The position numbers and the translations under genes were made by a program. This document shows, piece after piece, positions 51,794-59,776 of a DNA stretch of 64,000 bases. The DNA comes from Kriegella sp963975415. GTDB taxonomy: Bacteria > Bacteroidota > Bacteroidia > Flavobacteriales > Flavobacteriaceae. The stretch's first letter is position 1, and each line of letters starts with the position of its first letter. The notes below the pieces were generated by a model that was not told where the DNA came from, made no database searches, and worked only from the letters and a program-made list of their open reading frames with translations. Location of the stretch: contig NZ_CAXBGN010000005.1 of assembly GCF_963975415.1 (NCBI RefSeq), positions 248,001 through 312,000 of the forward strand, read 5' to 3'.

Positions 51794-52603
51794 TTATTTT
51801 AAACCCGTTCTTTCGTAATTTTCTCGAACTAAACTTTCACCATACTTCCGTTCCAGTCTTCTAACGGTAAAATGTGCTTGAGCCATATTCTGAAAATGAT
51901 TAATAAAAGCTAAATTGATGGCGGCGCCTCCTGCCGCACCAATAAGAGGAATAGCTTGTGCAACGAATTTTTCCGATACCTGAACACTAAAACGCGACGC
52001 TATCACACTTATAAAACGCAAAAGCGGATTGCTACTTCCCTTCAGAAATCCTTCTACTAATTTGGCCGATGCCCCTTTCACAGCCGTATTCAAAGCAACT
52101 CGGGTAGCATAGTATCCTGTTTCAAGTCCGTCATCATGTTTTGATTTACCTCCTAAAGCGAATACCTGTAAGCATGCCAATTGCGTATCAAATTCTGTAA
52201 GGTTTTCACCTTCGCTACGGGCAATGTCCATAATAGATCGCATCATAAATTTTGTGGCTACGGTAAGGTCCACGGCAAAGGCTGTAGCTCCCAAGGCACC
52301 TCCGACAGCACCTGAAGAGGTAACGAAAGCTTTGTAAGCTCCATTCCATGGCACCAAATTACTCTTGTGCGGCTTCATGGTTATTAAGTTTGATTTTACC
52401 ACGGTATGGAGTACTTTATGGGTAACCTGTTGTAGCCATTGCTGTTGTTTTTGAGGTAATAGGTCAATACGGTTTTCAATTAGTGTCCCTACTTTATTAA
52501 GGCCTTGCATGGCCCATCCGATACGTTCCATTTTAAGTTTTGCCTGCTTCAGGTCAAGTAGGTCTTCAGAACTAAGTGTGCTTCTTGAGGTTGTATTTGT
52601 CAT
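51794..52603 (-). CDS. EcsC family protein
   Basis: A 269-residue protein of the EcsC family. The N-terminal part is helical and charged (LKMERIGWAMQGLNKVGTLIENRI), the middle has the family's Gly-rich hydrophobic stretch (SSGAVGGALGATAFAVDLTVATKFMMRSIMDIARSEG) and the C-terminal portion contains LIGAAGGAAINLAFINHFQNMAQAHF. In Bacillus EcsC is linked to an ABC exporter; here no exporter is adjacent. Membrane association by amphipathic segments is likely. Function unknown. Confidence 0.88.
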   Translation of the reverse strand: MTNTTSRSTLSSEDLLDLKQAKLKMERIGWAMQGLNKVGTLIENRIDLLPQKQQQWLQQVTHKVLHTVVKSNLITMKPHKSNLVPWNGAYKAFVTSSGAVGGALGATAFAVDLTVATKFMMRSIMDIARSEGENLTEFDTQLACLQVFALGGKSKHDDGLETGYYATRVALNTAVKGASAKLVEGFLKGSSNPLLRFISVIASRFSVQVSEKFVAQAIPLIGAAGGAAINLAFINHFQNMAQAHFTVRRLERKYGESLVRENYERTGLK

Positions 52604-52680
52604 TGGAATTGAAGTTATGCGTAAACTGCTGAAATATTATCCAACAATTGTACCGTTTTCCGGAGTATATACTTTTTTAG

Positions 52681-53604
52681 TTAAAGAGATTTTAAATGAG
52701 CAAACATGCGGTCTCGACCTTTTGCGTCTGGTAATGACCCATATCCGGCGCCCATATTATCAATGGCATGATGGGGTTTTGAAGTACCCGGAATTACGCA
52801 ATTGACCGCTTTATTTGAAAGAATAAATTTTAAGAAATACTGTCCCCAACTATTGATATCATATGCTTGGCACCATTCGGGAAGGGTCTTTCCTTTTACA
52901 AGACCAAACAGGCTGCCACTTTCATAGGGTTGATTGATAATAGTGGCTGTTTTATTTCGCTGACAGGTTTCAAAAAGTGATTTTTCCGCATTTCTGGAGC
53001 GAATAGAGTAATTGAACTGAACAAAATCAGGCTTTTCCTGACGAATTATTTTTTCTAATCTGTCATGTGCCGAGTCTACATAGTGGGTAAGTCCCCAGTA
53101 TCTAATTTTGCCTTCTTCTTTCCATGCTTTCAAGGTCTTTACATGGGTTTGCCAGTCGACGAGGTTATGAATCTGCATCAAATCCATAGTGGTCCGTTGC
53201 ATTTTTTTAAATGAATCGTTCATCTGATCGATTCCGGCAGCCTTTCCCGAGGTCCATACTTTGGTGGCATAAAAAAAAGCTTTTTCAAAATCAGGGCTAT
53301 TCGTCAGTTGGCCAACCACTGCTTCCGAACTACCATACATAGGGGAAGAATCGATGACACTTCCGCCATATTTCTTTATTTCATTCAGTACTTGTTTTAA
53401 AACGGCCAAATCATGTGTTGAATTGCCTACATCAAATGTTTGCCATGTGCCTATGCCCACAATAGGAAGTTGTTCGCCTGAACTGGGAATAATTCGTGTA
53501 CCCACTTTTTGCATTTTGGGAAAACCGAAAAGAGAGGGGGAAGCAACCAAACTTAAACTTCCTAACCCGTACATTTTAAGAGCATCCCTTCTTGATAGTG
53601 CCAT
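52681..53604 (-). CDS. Tat-exported aldo/keto reductase
   Basis: A 307-residue aldo/keto reductase with an N-terminal twin-arginine signal (SRRDALKMYGLGSLSLVASPSLFG). The barrel shows GIGTWQTFDVG near the start, the conserved SSPMYGSSE (catalytic Tyr in MYGSSE), Lys in FYATKVWTSG, His in LMQIHNLVDW and the C-terminal CVIPGTSKPHHAIDN. Like the Gfo/Idh/MocA protein at 15427, it is an NADPH-type enzyme predicted to be exported folded with its cofactor. Substrate not known. Confidence 0.9.
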   Translation of the reverse strand: MALSRRDALKMYGLGSLSLVASPSLFGFPKMQKVGTRIIPSSGEQLPIVGIGTWQTFDVGNSTHDLAVLKQVLNEIKKYGGSVIDSSPMYGSSEAVVGQLTNSPDFEKAFFYATKVWTSGKAAGIDQMNDSFKKMQRTTMDLMQIHNLVDWQTHVKTLKAWKEEGKIRYWGLTHYVDSAHDRLEKIIRQEKPDFVQFNYSIRSRNAEKSLFETCQRNKTATIINQPYESGSLFGLVKGKTLPEWCQAYDINSWGQYFLKFILSNKAVNCVIPGTSKPHHAIDNMGAGYGSLPDAKGRDRMFAHLKSL

Positions 53605-53833
53605 GTAAGTCGTGTTTTCCTATTTTGTCCTTTAAATTAAGTTTTTATAGCGACATCCTGTGTTAAAATTGGAAAGTACGGTGTCTTTCTCGGAAGTGCA
53701 CATCGATGTCATACCTCCATAGATTTGATTTGTTCATGGTTTATGGTTGAACTTCACCTATTTCCGTTTCGGTCTTTTTTGTTACATTTAAAGCCATAGA
53801 AACCAGGAAGAACTAAACCCTAAAATCGAAAAA

Positions 53834-55588
53834 ATGTCGACCCGAAAAATACGTTTGCTATTTGTAGCACTTCTTTTGCCAATTTACGTCTTTGTAAATG
53901 CTCAAACGCAAAGCAGACCAAATGTAATTCTGATCATAACCGATGATCAAGGTTATGGTGATTTAGGGGTTACGGGCAATCCACATATAAAAACTCCGGT
54001 TCTTGACAAGCTGGCCTCAGAAAGTATTCGATTCAATAATTTTAACGTTTCTCCAGTATGTGCACCTACAAGATCTAGTTTGATGACGGGCCGGTATTCG
54101 TTACGCACGGGTATGCGCGACACCTATAATGGAGGGGCGACTATGGCAGGTAGTGAGGCAACACTAGCCGAGATATTGAAACAGGCCGACTATAAAACAG
54201 GGGCTTTTGGTAAATGGCATTTGGGCGATAACTACCCGAGTAGACCACAAGACCAAGGGTTTGATGAGTCGGTGATTCATCTTTCGGGAGGTATGGGCCA
54301 AGTGGGCGATTTTACAACTTATTTTAAGGGTGACCGTAGTTATTTCGACCCTGTTCTTTGGCATAACGGGCAACAAGAGGCCTATACTGGCTATTGCAGC
54401 GATATTTTTACTGATAGAGCTATTGACTTTGTTACCGCTCACAGCGAAGCGCCTTTTTTCTGCTACCTGTCATTTAATGCACCCCATACGCCACTTCAGG
54501 TACCTGATAAATATTATGAGATGTATAGGGATATCGACCCCAGTTCAGGTTTTGGCGATGGTCGACCGTTTCCCGAAATGAGTGAAAAGGATAAAGAAGA
54601 TGCCCGAAAGGTGTATGGCATGGTGACCAATATCGATGATAATTTGAAGCGCCTATTTCGGAAGCTAAAGGACTTAAAAATCGATAAGAATACCATTATT
54701 ATCTTTATGACTGATAACGGTCCGCAACAGGCAAGATATGTTGCGGGTATGCGCGGGAAAAAGGGAAGCGTCTATCGTGGAGGCACCCGTGTACCCTTTT
54801 ACTTTAAATATCCTGAACGGTATAAAAAGGATGGGGATATTGAGATAATGGCGGCTCATATCGATGTATTGCCCACACTCGCGGAAATCTGCAAAGTGCA
54901 AGTGCCGCACGATCGCAAGATTGATGGTAAAAGCTTGGTTCCTTTATTGAACGGTGCTTCTGTGGAGTGGACTGACAGGCCTTTTTTTTCCTATTGGACA
55001 AGAAGGTATCCCGAAAAATATAATAATATGTCACTACAAAAAGGTGATTATAAGCTTGTAGGCCATACTGACTACGACGCATCTATTAAAGACTTTGAAC
55101 TCTATGATCTCAAATTTGATCCTTTCGAACAATATAATATTGTTTCGAAACACCCCGAAATGGCAAAAAGTTTAAAGATAGAACTAGATCGTCAATATAT
55201 TGAGCTCATACAATCCCACAACTTGGTCAATCCGCAAAGTATACATATAGGCACGCAACATGAAAACCCGATTTTTCTTAATAGGAATGATGCCGATGGC
55301 GAGCGGGGTATTTGGGCACAGGAGGAAATCTTCGGAAAATGGGCGGTGAATATTACCGAGGGCCGCTATAATATTAAATTCAAATTTGTTAAACCCTTAC
55401 AGGAAGCAGGCCAAATGGTATTGGAGACCGGGACCATAATAAATCAGTTTAAAAATACGGATACCGGTATTGATGTTCTGGAAATGAACGATGTGTATTT
55501 ACCCCATTTAAAAGGTGACTTAATACCCGTATACAATTCTAAATCTAAAAAAATACTTCCATTCTGGGTTGAACTGGAAAAGCTTTAG
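53834..55588 (+). CDS. Secreted sulfatase (formylglycine-dependent, S1 family)
   Basis: A 584-residue exported sulfatase. Signal peptide to about residue 23; calcium-binding aspartates in IITDDQGYGD (Asp37, Asp38); the maturation motif Cys76-x-Pro-x-Arg80 (VCAPTRSSLMTGR), where Cys76 becomes formylglycine; FGKWHLG (Lys and His) and MTDNGPQ (Asp-Asn). The last ~100 residues form an extra beta-rich domain after the usual sulfatase fold, with VNITEGRYNIKFKF. Marine Bacteroidota use such enzymes on sulfated algal polysaccharides; no glycoside hydrolase is adjacent. Maturation needs an anaerobic or FGE-type enzyme elsewhere. Confidence 0.92.
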   Translation: MSTRKIRLLFVALLLPIYVFVNAQTQSRPNVILIITDDQGYGDLGVTGNPHIKTPVLDKLASESIRFNNFNVSPVCAPTRSSLMTGRYSLRTGMRDTYNGGATMAGSEATLAEILKQADYKTGAFGKWHLGDNYPSRPQDQGFDESVIHLSGGMGQVGDFTTYFKGDRSYFDPVLWHNGQQEAYTGYCSDIFTDRAIDFVTAHSEAPFFCYLSFNAPHTPLQVPDKYYEMYRDIDPSSGFGDGRPFPEMSEKDKEDARKVYGMVTNIDDNLKRLFRKLKDLKIDKNTIIIFMTDNGPQQARYVAGMRGKKGSVYRGGTRVPFYFKYPERYKKDGDIEIMAAHIDVLPTLAEICKVQVPHDRKIDGKSLVPLLNGASVEWTDRPFFSYWTRRYPEKYNNMSLQKGDYKLVGHTDYDASIKDFELYDLKFDPFEQYNIVSKHPEMAKSLKIELDRQYIELIQSHNLVNPQSIHIGTQHENPIFLNRNDADGERGIWAQEEIFGKWAVNITEGRYNIKFKFVKPLQEAGQMVLETGTIINQFKNTDTGIDVLEMNDVYLPHLKGDLIPVYNSKSKKILPFWVELEKL

Positions 55589-55701
55589 GCAGTTCTTTTG
55601 CTTTTATGATTCCTGAAAGCGAGGCCGTCGTCATGATAGCCCGTATGTCTAAACGTCAAAAACCTCAATAAATTCAGGTTGAACACCACTATTAACTGGG
55701 G

Positions 55702-55738
55702 GGCGTTTACCCCTTTTTGTGCGGCGTTTATCCCCTTT
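55702..55738 (+). promoter_or_regulatory. Tandem operator-like repeat GGCGTTTA...CCCC
   Basis: GGCGTTTACCCCTTT at 55702 and GGCGTTTATCCCCTTT at 55723 are spaced by exactly 21 bp, two helical turns, as expected for two protein dimers bound on one face. A NarL-type regulator is coded 2.5 kb downstream. Confidence 0.35.
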
Positions 55739-55875
55739 ATACAACCCATATATTATGTAAATAATTGTTTTTCAGAGTTTTATGGTTTGTTTTTGTATTG
55801 TGTCTTGTTTTGTTGCCTTTTTTCAGGTGGTTAATATGGTACTTTTAATCTAAGAAATCACTAAAAAATGGCGAA

Positions 55876-55989
55876 ATGGAAACTTCAATAAGCGAAAAAT
55901 TAATTTGTAGAATCAATTACTGTCTTATCATGGCCGTAGCGGTCATAGGTATTATACTTATTTGTATAAGTATCAGTAATGCAGTGTGA
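55876..55989 (+). CDS. Possible 37-residue membrane peptide
   Basis: Frame from ATG 55876 to TGA 55987-55989. The product has a polar start (METSISEKLICRINYC) and one hydrophobic helix (about residues 16-34). No homologue recognised. An ATG eight bases upstream, in another frame, gives only a 7-codon frame. It may be a chance frame, but it lies in an otherwise empty region before a membrane signalling module. Confidence 0.3.
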   Translation: METSISEKLICRINYCLIMAVAVIGIILICISISNAV

Positions 55990-56148
55990 AAAAGATGAAA
56001 TTGAAATATAGGAAACGATTTTTCGTCTAGAATATTTCTTTCTATCTTTAATGAAAAGGTGTTGCCAAGGTGACTATTTCGGCAACTTTGACTTTTACAG
56101 TTTTCTTCCCCCGTTAAAACATATTTCTAAACTTTTAACACATATATT

Positions 56149-56661
56149 ATGAATGAAAAGAGAAATCTTCCATGGGTTTTTTGGGTCTCGATAGCCCTCA
56201 ACGTTTTACTCTTGTTATACATGTTTTTTTGGGGCAAGGGTTCTTCAATTGCCACAGATCCCGAAAAAGCTATTAGCAAACAATTGATCAGCATTTCTCA
56301 AGCCGATTCTTTGGGTAACGAGTATGTGAAAACCAGGTATAATCTCATAAATGAGAGTTTGGGTTACGATGATGACCGTAATTTTTGGTTTTCAATGACC
56401 ACATTGGAAAATTATATTGCCTATGTAAAAAAGGAATCAGCGAAAAACGGATATAAAAATTTGGGTCTGCGCATTTACAATGCTGCTTATCCCAAAAGGT
56501 CTGATGAAACATGGCCAAAACCAGGCTATTCAACGGTTGTGGTCGTTCCGACCTTTGATGAAGAACATCCTGAACGTTCAGGTTTTGTACCCATGCCTCC
56601 GCCTCCGCCAACAGACGCGGCCAATATTAAAAGATTGAATTACGCCCATGGCGGAAATTAA
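56149..56661 (+). CDS. Single-pass membrane protein of unknown function
   Basis: A 170-residue protein with an uncleaved N-terminal anchor (LPWVFWVSIALNVLLLLYMFFW, residues 8-29) and a ~140-residue domain outside: YDDDRNFWFSMTTLENYIAYVKKESAKNGYKNLGLRIYNAAYP, then a proline-rich tail (FVPMPPPPPTDA). I do not recognise a named family. It is first in a set of four rightward genes ending in a histidine kinase and response regulator, so it may be a sensor accessory or output. Confidence 0.75.
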   Translation: MNEKRNLPWVFWVSIALNVLLLLYMFFWGKGSSIATDPEKAISKQLISISQADSLGNEYVKTRYNLINESLGYDDDRNFWFSMTTLENYIAYVKKESAKNGYKNLGLRIYNAAYPKRSDETWPKPGYSTVVVVPTFDEEHPERSGFVPMPPPPPTDAANIKRLNYAHGGN

Positions 56662-56858
56662 ATGAGTCTACTGACATTTGTAAACGGTTATTTTCCAAAT
56701 AGGCTTTTACCGATGTCATTTTATAATTGCAATACAATCTTTGAAGTTTGTTTAATCATGGGAAGGAGACAATTTTCAAACGTTTTAATTTACTTAGGGT
56801 ATAAAAAAAGGCGAAGTATTCATATGAAAAAGGGCAATAGTGTTAATGCGTTGTTTGT

Positions 56859-57497
56859 ATGTCAATAAACCATCTATTTCTAATTACATTTCTTGAGTTG
56901 GTGACAGCCATCATTGCGGCGGTCCTATTTAAGAAATATGTAGCTTCTAAAGAGAAGTATTTTCTATATTTTTTATGGTTTACGCTCATATTTGAAATTA
57001 TTGGTGCGGTGATGCGCTACGTATTCGAATGGAAGACTATTGGGTATTATAACTTTTACATTTTGATTAGTTTTTTATTCTATTATTATTGGTACTATAC
57101 CATAATACAAAGCAAATCCATTAAGAATGTAGTGTTGATATTTAGTGTGCTATTCTTGGGGGTGGCGCTCTATAATCTACTTTTTCAAAGTTGGTTCGAG
57201 TACCACCAATACACTTTCATTGTAGGTGCATTACTTACCTTGGTCTGTACCATTTTCCACTTCTGGCAATTGCTGCATAGCGACGAAATTTTAGAGTTAA
57301 AATATAAATTGAGCTTTTGGATTTCTACAGGTTTACTATTGTTCAACATTGGTATGGTGCCTTTTATGTTACTTTCGCACCACCTAAATTTTAAGGGGAA
57401 CAGCTATTATTTAATTCTTATCACATTAAATGTTATTTTGTATGGTTGTTATATAATCGGTTTTCTATGGACGAAGGAGAAGTACAATCGTTTCTAA
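56859..57497 (+). CDS. Polytopic membrane protein of unknown function (about seven TM)
   Basis: A 212-residue, very hydrophobic protein with about seven membrane segments and many aromatic residues (YNFYILISFLFYYYWYYTII). No cofactor or transport motif seen. Its 3' end overlaps the start of the histidine kinase gene by 31 bp, so the two are translated together, and it probably serves as a membrane sensor or partner for that kinase, which has only one membrane segment of its own. Confidence 0.8.
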   Translation: MSINHLFLITFLELVTAIIAAVLFKKYVASKEKYFLYFLWFTLIFEIIGAVMRYVFEWKTIGYYNFYILISFLFYYYWYYTIIQSKSIKNVVLIFSVLFLGVALYNLLFQSWFEYHQYTFIVGALLTLVCTIFHFWQLLHSDEILELKYKLSFWISTGLLLFNIGMVPFMLLSHHLNFKGNSYYLILITLNVILYGCYIIGFLWTKEKYNRF

Positions 57498-58231
57498 TTA
57501 TCTTTTCGGTAATAGCCATTTGTTTGGCATTGACAGTAATCGTACTCTTTATCGTTTTTCTACAGCGTAAAAACAAGCTTTTACTGCAACAGGCGAAAAC
57601 AAAAGAAGCTTTTGAACGTGAGCTGTCGGAGACACAGATTGAAATTCGAGAAGAAACTTTGCGCAATATTAGTTGGGAGTTGCACGACAATATTGGTCAG
57701 TTGATGACGCTGGCTAAAATTCAGGTGCAAATGGAAGAACACCGCTCGGAAAGCATCAAAGAAGCCTCCGACACGATAGGTATGGCTCTTCAAGAATTGC
57801 GGGTGTTGTCAAAGTTAATTAATCCAGAGGCGTTAAAAAGTTTGTCATTGGAAGAGGCTGTACAACTCGAGATTGAGCGCTTTAATCGATTGCAAGTATT
57901 AGAAGCATTATTAAAAGTTGAAGGAGAACCGAGAACCTTGAACCCTAAAGAAGAGATTATTATTTTCAGAATACTGCAAGAGTTCTTTTCCAATACCATA
58001 AAACATTCGAAGGCGTCAATTTTGATTGTTGAGATTCAATATCACGGGGCTTACCTTTCAATAAGGGCTGCTGATAATGGCATTGGATTCGAGCAAATTG
58101 ACGAAAAGACTTCGGGTATCGGTATGAAGAATATGAAGAATAGGGCAAAACTGGTAAGTGCCGACCTGAAAATTACAGCTGAAAAAAACAAAGGTACCCA
58201 ACTCACATTGGTTTATAATTTTGTAGATTGA
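57467..58231 (+). CDS. Sensor histidine kinase, HisKA_3 (NarX-like) type
   Basis: A 254-residue kinase: one membrane segment (residues 9-33), a coiled coil (40-68), a HisKA_3 dimerisation domain with the phosphorylated His73 in SWELHDNIGQ, and an HATPase_c domain with N box EFFSNTIKHSKAS, G1 DNGIGF and G2 GIGMKNMKNRAKLV. There is almost no extracellular loop, so sensing likely uses the membrane or the preceding seven-TM protein. Start at the ATG 57467 rather than an upstream frame start at 57446. Confidence 0.92.
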   Translation: MDEGEVQSFLIIFSVIAICLALTVIVLFIVFLQRKNKLLLQQAKTKEAFERELSETQIEIREETLRNISWELHDNIGQLMTLAKIQVQMEEHRSESIKEASDTIGMALQELRVLSKLINPEALKSLSLEEAVQLEIERFNRLQVLEALLKVEGEPRTLNPKEEIIIFRILQEFFSNTIKHSKASILIVEIQYHGAYLSIRAADNGIGFEQIDEKTSGIGMKNMKNRAKLVSADLKITAEKNKGTQLTLVYNFVD

Positions 58232-58258
58232 AACAACTAGTGATTTTATAAGAAAACT

Positions 58259-58894
58259 ATGACCTATTCCGTCGTAATAGTCGATGACCATATTTTATTA
58301 TCGCAGGCCATAAGTGGTCTTGTGCAGAGCTTCAGTAGGTTCAATGCGCTATATATTTGTAAAAATGGGAAAGAGTTATTGGATAAATTCGAGAGCCCCA
58401 AGAATATACCCGATATCGTTTTGATGGATATCAATATGCCCATTCTAAATGGAATTGAAACTACCGGGATTTTAAAGAGCAAATATCCTGATGTAAAGGT
58501 TTTGGCACTTTCTATTGAAGAAAATGAAGAGACGATTTTAAATATGCTTAGAGCAGGGGCACGAGGTTACTTAATGAAAGATACCAAAAGGGAAATTCTT
58601 GAAGAGGCCCTTTTACAGATCGCTGATAAAGGGTATTATCATACCAATACTGTCACGAAAATACTGGTGGGTACTTTAGACAGGAAAATGCCAGAAGTCC
58701 ATTTGAAAGAGCGGGAAATAGAGTTTTTGAAGTTGGCCTGTACCGAAAAAACCTATAAAGAAATTGCCGATGAAATGTGTTTGAGCCCCAAGACTATAGA
58801 AGGTTATCGCGATGCACTTCATGAAAAGCTTCATATAAAAAATAGAATAGGATTGGTGCTTTATGCCATACGAAATAAGATTTTTTCCCCTTGA
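58259..58894 (+). CDS. NarL/FixJ-type response regulator
   Basis: A 211-residue regulator. Receiver domain 1-125 with acidic pocket VDDH (Asp9, Asp10), phospho-acceptor Asp57 (VLMDINMPILNG), Ser/Thr in LALSIE and Lys in YLMKD; LuxR-type HTH at about 145-205 (LKEREIEFLKLACTEKTYKEIADEMCLSPKTIEGYRDALHEKL). It is the partner of the kinase that ends 27 bp upstream. Confidence 0.95.
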   Translation: MTYSVVIVDDHILLSQAISGLVQSFSRFNALYICKNGKELLDKFESPKNIPDIVLMDINMPILNGIETTGILKSKYPDVKVLALSIEENEETILNMLRAGARGYLMKDTKREILEEALLQIADKGYYHTNTVTKILVGTLDRKMPEVHLKEREIEFLKLACTEKTYKEIADEMCLSPKTIEGYRDALHEKLHIKNRIGLVLYAIRNKIFSP

Positions 58895-59017
58895 ACACTA
58901 TTGTTTGATTTATTGTAGCAGAAACACTTCGACAACTTTTTTATTTTTACTTTAGGGGTGCTCAAATAGAGTTTGGCTTATTCACTTTGGTGAACGCTTT
59001 CCGAGGGAAAAAATACA

Positions 59018-59569
59018 ATGGGAGAATACTATCAATACATCAAGGCATTACACCTTATTTTTGTGATTACCTGGTTTGCGGGACTTTTCTATATACCGCG
59101 GCTATTTATTTACCATATTGAGGCTTCTCAAAAACCTGCACCAGAAAAAGATATACTATCAAAGCAATTGCAGTTAATGGCAAGGCGTCTCTGGCAAATT
59201 ATTACATGGCCTTCAGCAATACTGGCCGTTTTCTTCGCAATTTGGTTATTGGTGCTGATGCCAGAATGGTTGCAACAATCATGGATGCATATTAAATTGG
59301 CTTTTGTACTCCTTTTGATTTTGTACCATTTAAAAACGCATCAGATTTTTAAACAATTGCAGCGTGATGAAATAAAGTACACTTCGCGCTTCATGCGTAT
59401 TTGGAACGAAGGAGCAACCTTGATTTTGTTTGCAGTGGTTTTTCTTGTAATTCTCAAAAGTGCCTTCAGTTGGGTTTTTGGCGTGGTTGGTATTATGGTC
59501 CTGGGAATTTTGTTGATGTTGGGCATTCGTCTATATAAACGAATTCGGAATAACAATAATGAGGTTTAA
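59018..59569 (+). CDS. hemJ: HemJ-type protoporphyrinogen IX oxidase
   Basis: A 183-residue inner-membrane protein with four to five hydrophobic segments. The N-terminus YIKALHLIFVITWFAGLFYIPRLFIYH is the hallmark of HemJ (UPF0093, also named CopD-like), with conserved His12 and a basic and His-rich start of the first loop. HemJ oxidises protoporphyrinogen IX in bacteria lacking HemG and HemY. It would supply the step between HemF and HemH, both of which are coded in this window; no other protoporphyrinogen oxidase is seen here. Confidence 0.88.
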   Translation: MGEYYQYIKALHLIFVITWFAGLFYIPRLFIYHIEASQKPAPEKDILSKQLQLMARRLWQIITWPSAILAVFFAIWLLVLMPEWLQQSWMHIKLAFVLLLILYHLKTHQIFKQLQRDEIKYTSRFMRIWNEGATLILFAVVFLVILKSAFSWVFGVVGIMVLGILLMLGIRLYKRIRNNNNEV

Positions 59570-59749
59570 TGGTGCCTTCGCGAATTGTCGTGCTATGTCT
59601 GATGAAGTAACCGCTATTGCTTTCACTTACTGAGGTGTTTTTTTTCTAAATGATAATAACCTATCTGTTAATTTCCCACTACAGTCTTAATACGATATAT
59701 TCTCAAAACATCGGAGTAAAACACACATCAAAAAATGGTGTGATATTTG

Positions 59750-59757
59750 CTACCTTT
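59750..59757 (+). promoter_or_regulatory. -7 element before the NtrY-like kinase
   Basis: TACCTTTG, an exact TAnnTTTG match. If active, transcription starts after 59757, so translation must begin downstream; a TTG at 59777 or an ATG at 59819 are the options. Confidence 0.4.
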
Positions 59758-59776
59758 GAACCTTAAAGCCAGACCC

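Larger units (their letters stand above)
55589..56148. other. Long intergenic region with tandem motif and a small peptide frame
   Basis: About 560 bp between the sulfatase and the envelope two-component module. It contains two GGCGTTTA...CCCC motifs 21 bp apart (55702 and 55723) and a 37-codon frame with a membrane segment (55876-55989). No terminator hairpin with T-run was found after the sulfatase. Confidence 0.4.

Noticed and set aside
53834..55588. Polysaccharide utilisation locus around the sulfatase
   Set aside because: No SusC/SusD pair, glycoside hydrolase or polysaccharide lyase lies nearby; the sulfatase is solitary.
56662..56868. 68-codon frame between the single-pass and seven-TM protein genes
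   Set aside because: No motif or membrane segment, begins one base after the previous stop by chance, and overlaps the next start.
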